64,000 bases of DNA from positions 18,632 to 82,631 of IMG/VR virus record IMGVR_UViG_3300042452_000984. The stretch is one strand, 5' to 3'. Each line of letters begins with the position of its first letter. Position 1 is the stretch's first letter. Made by a program: the position numbers and the translations under genes. Source of the stretch: a virus. This document shows, piece after piece, positions 49,304-56,596 of the stretch. The notes beneath the pieces were generated by a model that was not told where the DNA came from, searched no databases, and saw nothing but the letters and a program-made list of their open reading frames with translations.

Positions 49304-51167
49304 TTTCGCTTTGGGTCTTGCTGTAGTCAGACCCAAGCTCTATCGGCCCTGTAGGCTCATCTGAGCCCTCTTCTACCACCTCTGGCTCTGGTAGGCTATA
49401 GAATTCACCAGAGGCGGCTGATAGCTTACACAGTGCCCCCACAACCGACGCTACTGCATCGGCAATATCTTTATGGCTATCCACGTCACTACCTAAGGCG
49501 GTACGCGGGGCATCAATCCGTCCGGTCGATAGCCTTACCAATTTCCTTAGCTCCCCAAACAGTATCGGGTCGATGCGGTAAACCAACTGCCGGGCATAAA
49601 TCAGCGCCTTCAGTTCATCGTAATAGCCTGGGTTGCGGTCCACCGAGAAATTCTGGCTGCTAACCCCGTAGTGATAAAGCAGCTGTCGAGCCGTAGCGCT
49701 ATTGAATTGGTCAAACGTCACCCGCGCGATCGCAAACCCTAGTCGTTTACTCAGCAGTAGTACAAATTCCACCGGTGTCTGCAAGTCAATTTCCGCTTGG
49801 CGGATGTCCACAGTTGTGGACTCACCGCCCTCCCAGTTCATCCGCTGTAACTGGCCGCGCCCGGTGAAATGCGCTGCCTTCCAGCGAAAGGATAGGTCCA
49901 GTACCGGTATCAGCCGGTCTGCGCGATCGCCCACCGGTTCCAGGTGAGCCATGGCAAACCCGGCACTATCACCCGATAGCCCCAGGTCGATATGAATGTA
50001 ATACTCGCGTTCGGGCTTGCCCTTGAACCAGTTGGCTAACATCGGAAAGCCATAGCTATCCAGTACCACGTCACCAAATAGGTCGCGCTCTAGGATGGGG
50101 TCAGGGCTGCGATCGCTACCCGTCACCCCATAGCGCTTCAATAGGTCGGATGTCCCCCCACTGGCATGGCGGACGATGAGTTCAGGCGATCTAAAGTAGG
50201 CTTCAGTCGCCGCTCTGGGTTGGGCTGCTAACTTAGCCGCCGCTCCTTCTGGGTCGCGGATAAATTCAGTTTCAAAGTCTTTGTACTCCAGGTGGGGCAC
50301 TACCTCCCAAGTAGGGCGGCGCACCACAAATAGTTCAGGGAAGCGCCCCTCCTGGTGGGCTTCAATAAGCTGTTCCTGAGGGTCTGATACACTACGCGGG
50401 AAGCTGGTTAGAAAGCCCTTCCATGCCTTTCTAAAACGGGTGCGGCAGGAGGTGACAAAGGTATTGAACAATGCCTCCGCCGTGGCCCCCTGCGCCTCAG
50501 ACTCTAGCCCTGCAAACTCGCTAATTACAAAGGCCAGTAGGTTGAACCCCTCCGCGCTACTGCTAATCAGCGGTAGGTTGTGGATGCGGATATTGTGGGG
50601 TAGCTCAATATAGTCCGCCGCGTCGGTGGCTTTCTTGATATACCGGTCAACGTCTGCGATCGCAAACTCTGAACGCGCTAGGTGACTCTTTAACCAAGTA
50701 CAGGTCCGCAGCCGGTTCTTTAGCTTGGTGAAGGTTACCCGCCGCGTCTGGCGCAGGGTAGGTGAAGCTAGAGCAATATCAATGGGTTCCTGGGGGGCAA
50801 GCCCTAGAAAGTCTTGGGGGTCTCTCAGGCATAGCAGCACATGGGCAAACCACACAAGGCAGACGGAGGCCAAGGTATCTTTGCCCGCTCCCTTGCCGTA
50901 GCACAAAATGCCACAATTGTAAAGGGTCGGCGGGTTTTGGGTAAATAGTGCTTTAGCATCCGCCGCCGTTGTACCTAGAAACTGGCTTAGGTCTTGCTGT
51001 TGAATATCCCAGGGGGTAACGTCCAGGTAGGCGCGGCAGAACTCAGCTAGGGGTAAGGGGTCCTCTAGCCAAGGGGAGTCAGGCAGGGCGCGATCGCGCT
51101 CTTTTCTGCGTTCTCGTTCCCGCCGTTCTTTCTCAGCCTTCGCTTTCATCTGCAAGCTGCTAACCAT
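49281..51167 (-). CDS. Terminase large subunit, 628 aa
   Basis: Walker A GKGAGKDT (91-98) within GILCYGKGAGKDTLAS, an Arg-rich N-terminal tail, and in the second half IHIDLGLSGDSAGF with the first metal-binding Asp of the RNase-H-like nuclease. It cuts and pumps DNA into the head at the portal. Located on the opposite strand to portal and head genes and nearly 10 kb away from the portal gene, which is unusual. Overlaps the small subunit by 8 nt. Confidence 0.85.
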   Translation of the reverse strand: MVSSLQMKAKAEKERRERERRKERDRALPDSPWLEDPLPLAEFCRAYLDVTPWDIQQQDLSQFLGTTAADAKALFTQNPPTLYNCGILCYGKGAGKDTLASVCLVWFAHVLLCLRDPQDFLGLAPQEPIDIALASPTLRQTRRVTFTKLKNRLRTCTWLKSHLARSEFAIADVDRYIKKATDAADYIELPHNIRIHNLPLISSSAEGFNLLAFVISEFAGLESEAQGATAEALFNTFVTSCRTRFRKAWKGFLTSFPRSVSDPQEQLIEAHQEGRFPELFVVRRPTWEVVPHLEYKDFETEFIRDPEGAAAKLAAQPRAATEAYFRSPELIVRHASGGTSDLLKRYGVTGSDRSPDPILERDLFGDVVLDSYGFPMLANWFKGKPEREYYIHIDLGLSGDSAGFAMAHLEPVGDRADRLIPVLDLSFRWKAAHFTGRGQLQRMNWEGGESTTVDIRQAEIDLQTPVEFVLLLSKRLGFAIARVTFDQFNSATARQLLYHYGVSSQNFSVDRNPGYYDELKALIYARQLVYRIDPILFGELRKLVRLSTGRIDAPRTALGSDVDSHKDIADAVASVVGALCKLSAASGEFYSLPEPEVVEEGSDEPTGPIELGSDYSKTQSEIMKEFFE

Positions 51168-51627
51168 TGATTAGCCGGTCTAGCTCCTCGTCGCTTAGTG
51201 TGGATAGGTCGATTTCCTGGCGTTCTGTCGCTAACCCTTCAGCCAATCGCTCAGCCTCTACAGCAAACTTTAGCCACGCTAATGCTTCTTGGGGTTTAAG
51301 CGTTGCCGGGTCGGTCGCCTGCATCGCCTGGAGTGCCTTCTGTCCTGCCAACCGGGCCGCCTTGATATGGCGCGTTAGCATCTCGGCGGTATCGACTAGC
51401 TTTGATACCTGTTGGGCCACATGCTGCGCCTCAGGTACAGTTGCCGTTATTGTACTAAGGTTGTCCTTAAACCGTTTGCGCTGTGCTGGCCAATCCTCCT
51501 GACTAGCGCGATTCCTAAGGGTTTGGTACTTTGGCGCACCTTGTACGTCAGCTAGCGATCGGTAGGTTACAGTGTCATCGCCTGCAACGTACCTATGCCG
51601 CCAATAGTCCCAGTCGATTTTAGCCAT
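51160..51627 (-). CDS. Terminase small subunit, 155 aa
   Basis: ATG 51627 selected; 51633 is possible. N-terminal region DWDYWRHRYVAGDDTVTYRSLADVQGAPKYQTLRNRAS is a helix-turn-helix of the type found in small terminases (parts only). The remainder is a helical oligomerisation region, and the end reads SDEELDRLING. Directly precedes the large subunit. Binds the packaging site and stimulates cleavage. Confidence 0.8.
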   Translation of the reverse strand: MAKIDWDYWRHRYVAGDDTVTYRSLADVQGAPKYQTLRNRASQEDWPAQRKRFKDNLSTITATVPEAQHVAQQVSKLVDTAEMLTRHIKAARLAGQKALQAMQATDPATLKPQEALAWLKFAVEAERLAEGLATERQEIDLSTLSDEELDRLING

Positions 51628-51629
51628 GA

Positions 51630-52925
51630 TCAAAGGTGCCCCACTAACTTGGCAGTCTCGCCGGTAAATTTCTCATACCTGCGACAGATAACCTCAATGT
51701 AGTGAGGGCTTAGCTCAAAGCCATAGACGGTGCGATCGCCTTCCATCCCCTGCGCTGCGATCAGGGTTGAGCCGCTGCCTAAAAAGAAATCGGCAATCAG
51801 CTCGTTAGGGCGGCTGCTATTTTTAATAGCATATTGAATTAGCTCAATCGGCTTCATAGTCGGATGTAAATCTGACTTTAGTGGCTTGTCGAAATTCCAA
51901 ACTGAAAACTCCGACCTGCTGTCAATAAAATAATGTGTTGCACCAGGCTTCCATCCGTAAAGAATTGGCTCATGCTTGTAGTGATAATCGCACCGTCCTA
52001 AAACGTGATTGTTCTTTACCCAAACCAGCCCATGTTTAAGCAGCAAACCAGCATCTGCAATCGCTGTCATTAACAGCAGCAACAGTTCATCTCTTTGAGG
52101 TCCGCAGACATAATAGCTAGCGCCAGGTTTTGCAAATTTACATAAAAGCTGGAATACAGGTTTCCATATTTTGCCTGAAATTTCCTCTGGAGCTAAATGG
52201 TCGTTTTCGATTGGAGTCTGAATGCTATTGCCCCGGCCAGTCGCATTCAGACTCTTATTTTTGTCGGCATAACTGACGCCATAGGGCGGGTCAGTAAAAA
52301 TCAAATCAATTGTTTTGCCATCAAGCAGCGATCGCACATTATCCTCATCGGTGCTATCGCCACAGGCTATCCGGTGCCGCCCTAGTGCAATAATGTCCCC
52401 TACCTGAAAGCGGCAATCCATTTCGCCGCCTTCAGCTTCATCAATTAAGTCCGCTGTAGCCTCTTCATCTTCTTCTTCGCTAGGCTGCTCCCATTCGCCG
52501 CCTTCCATGCTCCATGCTGCTACCTCATCCTCAGTAAACCAATCCTCCAGCCCGATCGCATCATGGACCTCTTGCAACACCTCGGCGTCCCATTCAAGCC
52601 CTAGCTCTGACGCCCGGTTATCAGCGATCGCTAACTCCTTAGCCTTAGCATCCTTGGCTAGGTCCAGGTCAGTCCGCTGGACGACGACCAACTTAGTGCC
52701 ATCGGTAGGGACAACAATGACATCCTCCAGCCCGATCTCATAGGCTGCCTCTGTGGTCTTGTTGCCTGCTATCAGGACGCCATTCTTATCTATGAGGACA
52801 GAACGCCCAGCCCCAAGCTTCTGCAACGACTGACGCACCATGTAAGCGCCTCGCTCAGTCCCCTTGTTGGCATTGCCAGGGTCAGGCGTTAACTCTGATA
52901 GCTTGGCATTTCGTACATTAGCCAT
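51630..52925 (-). CDS. ParB-domain DNA methyltransferase (DPPY), 431 aa
   Basis: ATG 52925 starts MANVRN; residues 1-110 are a ParB/Srx-like domain (SELTPDPGNANKG, VLIDKNGVLIAGNKTTEAAYEIG). The methyltransferase domain begins after an acidic linker (about 140-165), with DPPYG at 212-216 (motif IV) and FLGSGST near 390 (motif I), in beta-class order. This ParB-MTase fusion is common next to terminases in phages. It probably methylates phage DNA, N6-A or N4-C. Cotranscribed with terminase genes. Confidence 0.82.
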   Translation of the reverse strand: MANVRNAKLSELTPDPGNANKGTERGAYMVRQSLQKLGAGRSVLIDKNGVLIAGNKTTEAAYEIGLEDVIVVPTDGTKLVVVQRTDLDLAKDAKAKELAIADNRASELGLEWDAEVLQEVHDAIGLEDWFTEDEVAAWSMEGGEWEQPSEEEDEEATADLIDEAEGGEMDCRFQVGDIIALGRHRIACGDSTDEDNVRSLLDGKTIDLIFTDPPYGVSYADKNKSLNATGRGNSIQTPIENDHLAPEEISGKIWKPVFQLLCKFAKPGASYYVCGPQRDELLLLLMTAIADAGLLLKHGLVWVKNNHVLGRCDYHYKHEPILYGWKPGATHYFIDSRSEFSVWNFDKPLKSDLHPTMKPIELIQYAIKNSSRPNELIADFFLGSGSTLIAAQGMEGDRTVYGFELSPHYIEVICRRYEKFTGETAKLVGHL

Positions 52926-52992
52926 GGTTGATATTGATACCGCTAACTTAATCCTATCGAACAGGACGAGCCGCGATCGCGCCAATACCATC

Positions 52993-53607
52993 TCACTGTC
53001 CTGCTCCCAGCTTTGTCCGCCTCACCCGATCTCGCAATGCCCAAGCGACGGTATCAACGCTATGGCGGTTGGGAGAAAGCGTGGGGGTATAGTGTTCTCC
53101 CATCCATAGCCGCTTGGCAGTATCCACCTCCCAGGTCCAATCGGTAGCGTCTTGGTAAAAGGCCATCGCTACTTGGTAGAGAATCGCGATCGCGTAGGCG
53201 TCCCGTTCGGGTTGGTTGCCCTGCCAGTCGTCATCGATGCTATAGATTTGCTCAGCGTTGTAGCGCCCATCGTCATTTATCCAATGGTCAGCAACCAGGA
53301 TAGTCAGCCGGTGGGTGGAGCGCACCTTACCCCTACCCCTAGCCGGTGCCTTCATCCCTTCAAGGTGGTCACAGGTGATATGAATATCTCGAACGCCACC
53401 CTCCTGGCGATAGGGTTCAAAAATGTAGGCATCCACATGACGCGGGCATAGGGTGCGGGGACGTTGGACACGGTGCAATAGTCCACGCCCCGCTAGCCGC
53501 CATGTCTGCAAGATGCGGTAGGGTCGTTGCTTTACCTGTCGCTCCCGCCACCAGTTGCAGCGGTTGACGTAGCCAAGCAGGTCATTGACTATCCGATCTA
53601 CCTTCAT
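52993..53607 (-). CDS. Hypothetical protein, 204 aa
   Basis: A basic N-terminal region with many Arg and a CDHLE segment; mid-region DHWINDDGRYNAEQIY. No known motif. Overlaps the coiled-coil/TM gene upstream by 26 nt, so it belongs to the operon feeding into the terminase genes. Could be a packaging accessory; not shown. Confidence 0.6.
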   Translation of the reverse strand: MKVDRIVNDLLGYVNRCNWWRERQVKQRPYRILQTWRLAGRGLLHRVQRPRTLCPRHVDAYIFEPYRQEGGVRDIHITCDHLEGMKAPARGRGKVRSTHRLTILVADHWINDDGRYNAEQIYSIDDDWQGNQPERDAYAIAILYQVAMAFYQDATDWTWEVDTAKRLWMGEHYTPTLSPNRHSVDTVAWALRDRVRRTKLGAGQ

Positions 53608-53938
53608 CGTCCGGGTCCTCCTCTGAGGATGATTCGCGGGGCATCGCGTTGGTGCCTAGCACCCCGGCGGCGCCGATGCTGATAATGCTTACCGCTAGAT
53701 CTCGCAATTGCTTCTGATGCTCCGGCGACCAGTTGAATAGCATCAAGGCACCAATGATCACCGCAGTGCTAAAGCCCAGGGTGAGCCGTTGCTGGGTCTT
53801 GAGTTTACGGGATTGCTCGCGATCGCTTTTCATCAGCTTCAGTTGCCGCTCTTGCAACTCCTGTAGCTTTTCATTAATCAACTTCAAATGCTTCTCTATT
53901 GAGTCCAAGCGACGGCACAGAATATCAAGGAACTTCAC
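53582..53938 (-). CDS. Coiled-coil membrane protein, possible holin, 118 aa
   Basis: A Leu/Lys/Glu coiled coil (about residues 5-45) is followed by two hydrophobic segments (LGFSTAVIIGALMLF and LAVSIISIGAAGVLG) and an acidic tail. This is the shape of small holins or XhlA-type proteins, but no lysozyme is adjacent. ATG 53938 overlaps the previous stop by 4 nt. Confidence 0.6.
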   Translation of the reverse strand: MKFLDILCRRLDSIEKHLKLINEKLQELQERQLKLMKSDREQSRKLKTQQRLTLGFSTAVIIGALMLFNWSPEHQKQLRDLAVSIISIGAAGVLGTNAMPRESSSEEDPDDEGRSDSQ

Positions 53939-54408
53939 GTTAAGGCTGCCTTTCGGACAAATTCCGAGGTGGGGAGGACGGTATCAACTGCAGCCCGCAT
54001 CCTGCGATCGCTAGCATATTTCCGATAGTCAAACCCGATCCACACCTCAACGATGCCGGATTCTTCTAACGGTGCGCGGCGTAGGTGGTCCAGGTCCACC
54101 ACTTGTAAGTAAGTAGGGTAAGCACAGTCTGGGAGGTTCATCGGGATAGTTAGTTCCACCAGGTCCCGCAGGCGATCGTCGATGTTAATCCGTTGCATCA
54201 GGCGCAGGCTAGCGGCTTGCCTAGTGTCTGGAAACAACCACAGCCAGCTTTCCTCTTCACCCTCCGCCGATAGCCTAGAAAAGTGACAATAGGCCGGTTC
54301 CTTTTGTTGCTGGCCCGGCAAAATTAACCCCGACTCACTCTCTGTCGCCAAGGATAGAAACTGAGCACTCCAGGCCCAGCTAAAGAGAGGGGACGGTAGT
54401 TGGTACAT
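53935..54408 (-). CDS. Hypothetical protein, 157 aa
   Basis: Trp-rich start, then an extended beta-like body and a helical C-terminus (KYASDRRMRAAVDTVL). Overlaps its neighbour by 29 nt. No family recognised. Confidence 0.55.
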   Translation of the reverse strand: MYQLPSPLFSWAWSAQFLSLATESESGLILPGQQQKEPAYCHFSRLSAEGEEESWLWLFPDTRQAASLRLMQRINIDDRLRDLVELTIPMNLPDCAYPTYLQVVDLDHLRRAPLEESGIVEVWIGFDYRKYASDRRMRAAVDTVLPTSEFVRKAALT

Positions 54409-54844
54409 AGGTTCCAGCGTTGATTAGTTGTAAGGTTTCTCGGCTTGGCAGGCTGGTCAGGCTTTCCAGCAACCGGCGATCGCGCTGTGCCCGAGCGTCT
54501 AGCCCGTCAAAATACCGAGTAAGGGCGATCGTCGTTAGTTCGTGGTAGTCCTTGGCATAGCGATACTTCACCGCGTACTCCCACCGGCCACGGGTATGGG
54601 AGTCCAAAGTAAAAGGAATGGTGCCGTCGTTATCAACCGGCTCGCACTCCAGCGTCCCGCCCGCCTCACAAGCTTCGATATAAAGGTCGGTGGTCCAGCG
54701 CACTAGGTCAGCAACGCTCGCTAGTTCCCGCCCGTCCTCTGTCGTTACCCGCGACTTTAGCCGTAGGAAGGTTGCCTCCCGCCTCACCCGGGCCGCGATC
54801 GCCTCGGGCACCAGTAAATTAATCCGCTTGTGCTTAGTTGGCAT
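54380..54844 (-). CDS. Hypothetical protein, 154 aa
   Basis: The first 60 residues have an RHH-like start (KRINLLVPEAIAARVRREATFL), so it may bind DNA. The rest is mixed, with a helical AVKYRYAKDYHELTTIALTRYFDGLDA. Overlaps the upstream gene by 11 nt. Function unknown. Confidence 0.55.
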   Translation of the reverse strand: MPTKHKRINLLVPEAIAARVRREATFLRLKSRVTTEDGRELASVADLVRWTTDLYIEACEAGGTLECEPVDNDGTIPFTLDSHTRGRWEYAVKYRYAKDYHELTTIALTRYFDGLDARAQRDRRLLESLTSLPSRETLQLINAGTYVPTTVPSL

Positions 54845-55196
54845 TGAGCAGCACCTCCATAAAGCAGCCCTCCGCCAGCATCAGCGCTGTTTGGGTATGA
54901 CTGGTGTCTGAATGCTCTAGCGCCCGCCCTAGCCGCTCCATCGTCCAGCCCAGCAGGTGAATGGCAATTAGCATCACCGCCGCGCCGCGATCGCGCACCA
55001 TCAACGACGTTATGGCTTGCTCAATATCCGCATTGGTGAACCGTTCCGCCAGCCCCATCGCCTTGAAGCCATGGCCGGTTAGCACCAGGTTGGGCACCCC
55101 GGAGACGATATGGCCAGAGGACATAATATTATCCAGGTTGCCGCTGCCCCATTGCTGGAGCAGAAAACCAAGCTGCGACGGGCTATAGGTTGCCAT
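54834..55196 (-). CDS. Hypothetical protein, 120 aa
   Basis: Mostly helical; MVRDRGAAVMLIAIHLLGWTMERLGRALEHS is the longest hydrophobic/amphipathic part but not a clean membrane span. A GTATTTGCAAT operator-like element lies in its short leader (55202-55211). It is placed upstream of the leftward operon, so it could be a late-gene activator, but I see no DNA-binding motif. Confidence 0.5.
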   Translation of the reverse strand: MATYSPSQLGFLLQQWGSGNLDNIMSSGHIVSGVPNLVLTGHGFKAMGLAERFTNADIEQAITSLMVRDRGAAVMLIAIHLLGWTMERLGRALEHSDTSHTQTALMLAEGCFMEVLLNAN

Positions 55197-55232
55197 TGTC
55201 TATTGCAAATACCCACAGCCCTATCGTATCGA

Positions 55233-55244
55233 ACTAGGATAGGC
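55233..55244 (+). promoter_or_regulatory. Promoter-like element ACTAGGATAGGC
   Basis: Within CGAACTAGGATAGGC, a member of the GAAC..CTAAAATAGGC family, here on the + strand with no rightward gene nearby. Its meaning is unclear. Confidence 0.3.
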
Positions 55245-55293
55245 GCGATCGTTTTGACAACCTGAGAGCGTGATCACAATCGAAACGTGTTGA

Positions 55294-55446
55294 CTACAGC
55301 TTCCCCGCAGCTGCCAGCCATACCAGCGCTGCCACGGCACCCACCACCACGCCGGATAAAGTAAAGCGGATCTCGTGGAGCATTACCTCATGCCGGGCTA
55401 TCTGGGTAGCGATCGCCTTCACTTGGGCCAGTTGATCCTCAGACAT
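55294..55446 (-). CDS. Small XhlA/holin-like membrane protein, 50 aa
   Basis: A 25-residue amphipathic helix (DQLAQVKAIATQIARHEVML) and one span (VVVGAVAALVWLAAAG), as in XhlA-type hemolysin/holin accessories. AGGAG precedes ATG 55446 and a perfect TATAAT box lies upstream. The first gene of the leftward operon. Confidence 0.6.
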   Translation of the reverse strand: MSEDQLAQVKAIATQIARHEVMLHEIRFTLSGVVVGAVAALVWLAAAGKL

Positions 55447-55472
55447 GGCAAGTCTCCTGAGATTTGCCGGTG

Positions 55473-55521
55473 ATTATAGCAAACAAGCAATGGAAAAGCC
55501 CTAGGGCTGAGTCTAGGGCTT
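55473..55521 (-). promoter_or_regulatory. Leftward terminator followed at once by a TATAAT promoter (copy 1)
   Basis: AAGCCCTAG/CTAGGGCTT arms (55496-55504, 55513-55521) with a leftward TTTT make a terminator. TATAAT on the minus strand (55473-55478) with TGC before it is an extended -10. A similar arrangement is at 55641-55678. Confidence 0.6.
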
Positions 55522-55640
55522 GGCGCAGTGTTAGGAGAATGGGGCTATTGTAGCGGATGCCAGCGGCGAAAGGCGGAGGAAGCGCGATCGCACTTAGCTA
55601 GGGCGCGATCGCGGGTATCAAGGTGTATCTAACGGTGTTG

Positions 55641-55678
55641 ATTATAGCGGATAAGCAACAAAAAGCCCCCGAGGGGGC
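55641..55678 (-). promoter_or_regulatory. Leftward terminator followed by TATAAT promoter (copy 2)
   Basis: GCCCCC/GGGGGC stem (55665-55678) with a leftward T5 ends the XRE gene; TATAAT (minus strand, 55641-55646) follows. Shares GATTATAGC..A.AAGCAA with copy 1, 165-170 bp away. Confidence 0.65.
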
Positions 55679-55698
55679 CAAGCATACAGCGCGTGGTT

Positions 55699-55917
55699 TT
55701 ATGGTAGCGGACTGCCTTTGGTGGGATCAACGTATTGAATTAGATCCTGGGGAGAACAGTCTAACGCTTGACATAACTTGGCTATCCGATCAAACCAATC
55801 GACGCCAGACCGATTATTTTCCCAATTCCTGACCGTAGTTTCTGTAACCCCAACAAGATCGGCTAACTCCCTCTGAGTGAGGGTTTTAGCTTTGCGCAGC
55901 TCGGCGACCCGTGACAT
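55699..55917 (-). CDS. XRE/Cro-CI type repressor, 72 aa
   Basis: ATG 55917 has GGGAG upstream. A full HTH_3 domain fills the protein: VAELRKAKTLTQRELADLVGVTETTVRNWENNRSG (parts; residues 4-38) with the helix-turn-helix at about 15-35, then RIAKLCQALDCSPQDLI, typical of lambda-Cro/CI-like regulators. It is divergent from the rightward strong promoter. It probably controls the lysis-lysogeny switch. Confidence 0.85.
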   Translation of the reverse strand: MSRVAELRKAKTLTQRELADLVGVTETTVRNWENNRSGVDWFDRIAKLCQALDCSPQDLIQYVDPTKGSPLP

Positions 55918-55981
55918 TGGTATCTCTCCCATAACGTGATTTATACCAAGACTATAGCGTAAATAGCTTTTCGTAAGATAG

Positions 55982-56011
55982 TTGACACCGTAAAGTTCTT
56001 TACGCTATTAT
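55982..56011 (+). promoter_or_regulatory. Strong rightward promoter with operator in the spacer
   Basis: TTGACA (55982-55987), 18 nt, TATTAT (56006-56011). CGTAAAGTTCTTTACG (55989-56004), arms CGTAAAG/CTTTACG, fills the spacer, and related half-sites CGTAAA/CGTAAG occur on the left (55958-55976). Fits operators of the 55699 repressor. Confidence 0.75.
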
Positions 56012-56016
56012 TGAGC

Positions 56017-56097
56017 ATGACAAAGCAAGCCCCGCCCGGGTTGCAGCCCAAGCGGGGAAGTAAAACCACTCACCAAAGAGGTCTGCTGACATGTTAA
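56017..56097 (+). CDS. Possible leader peptide, 26 aa
   Basis: ATG 56017 lies about where transcription should begin for the 55982 promoter, so the mRNA could be leaderless. The peptide is basic and Pro/Gly-rich, its frame ends at TAA overlapping ATG 56091, and the message can form a GCCCCGC/GCGGGG hairpin. Weak evidence, mainly position. Confidence 0.3.
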   Translation: MTKQAPPGLQPKRGSKTTHQRGLLTC

Positions 56098-56333
56098 CCC
56101 AAGTTGTTGAAACCCGCACTCCTGTTACCGCCACCCCTGCCCTTGTCAAATTTTTTGCCTCTTTAGTCGGGGAGGTGGACGGCGAGTTTACCTTCACTGT
56201 TGAGGTTGTCGAAATTCAGGACAGCTACATGGGGCTGGAGGACAAGCAGCGGATTGAGGCTGCTGTTGAGGAGCAATTCCCAGGGCTGGCCGTCATGGAG
56301 TTCTGGCGGTGCCGCCGCGATAGCCTGCTGTAG
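56091..56333 (+). CDS. Hypothetical early protein opposite the repressor, 80 aa
   Basis: GAGGT at good spacing before ATG 56091. Acidic, beta-rich then helical (DKQRIEAAVEEQF), with C-terminal RCRRDSLL. Its divergence from the XRE repressor under an operator-bearing promoter puts it where cro or an antirepressor normally sits, but no HTH is visible. Confidence 0.65.
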   Translation: MLTQVVETRTPVTATPALVKFFASLVGEVDGEFTFTVEVVEIQDSYMGLEDKQRIEAAVEEQFPGLAVMEFWRCRRDSLL

Positions 56334-56393
56334 TTGCGATCGCCGTCGCCCCACAGCGTTAGCGAGGGGGATTTGTCCTTACCAAATTTTGTT

Positions 56394-56525
56394 ATGCCAC
56401 GTTTCGCTGTTTATCGTTGGTTAATGCGCCGCCTAGGACGGTCCCTGGAAGCCCTGGCCCACTGGATTGATAACACTCTAGCTAGCGCCTGCTACTGGCA
56501 GGCTAGGGAGCCAGGAGAAGAGTAG
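56394..56525 (+). CDS. Hypothetical small protein, 43 aa
   Basis: ATG 56394 used; an in-frame TTG at 56334 would add 20 residues but has no ribosome site. Arg/Trp/Leu-rich, amphipathic. Followed by a strong terminator. Confidence 0.4.
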   Translation: MPRFAVYRWLMRRLGRSLEALAHWIDNTLASACYWQAREPGEE

Positions 56526-56527
56526 AA

Positions 56528-56565
56528 TCAAAAGACCTCCGTAGATCGCTACAGAGGTCTTTTGA
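56528..56565. terminator. Bidirectional rho-independent terminator
   Basis: TCAAAAGACCTC (56528-56539) and GAGGTCTTTTGA (56554-56565), perfect 12-bp arms. Ends both the rightward early genes and the leftward 56597 gene. The right arm includes the recurring 12-mer. Confidence 0.88.
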
Positions 56566-56596
56566 GTGATGCCCTGGGGAAACCTGGGGCTTTCCT

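Noticed and set aside
53582-55446. Complete lysis cassette in the leftward operon
   Set aside because: Two small membrane proteins look holin-like, but no endolysin is adjacent; the only clear wall hydrolases are at 24587 and possibly the tape measure end.
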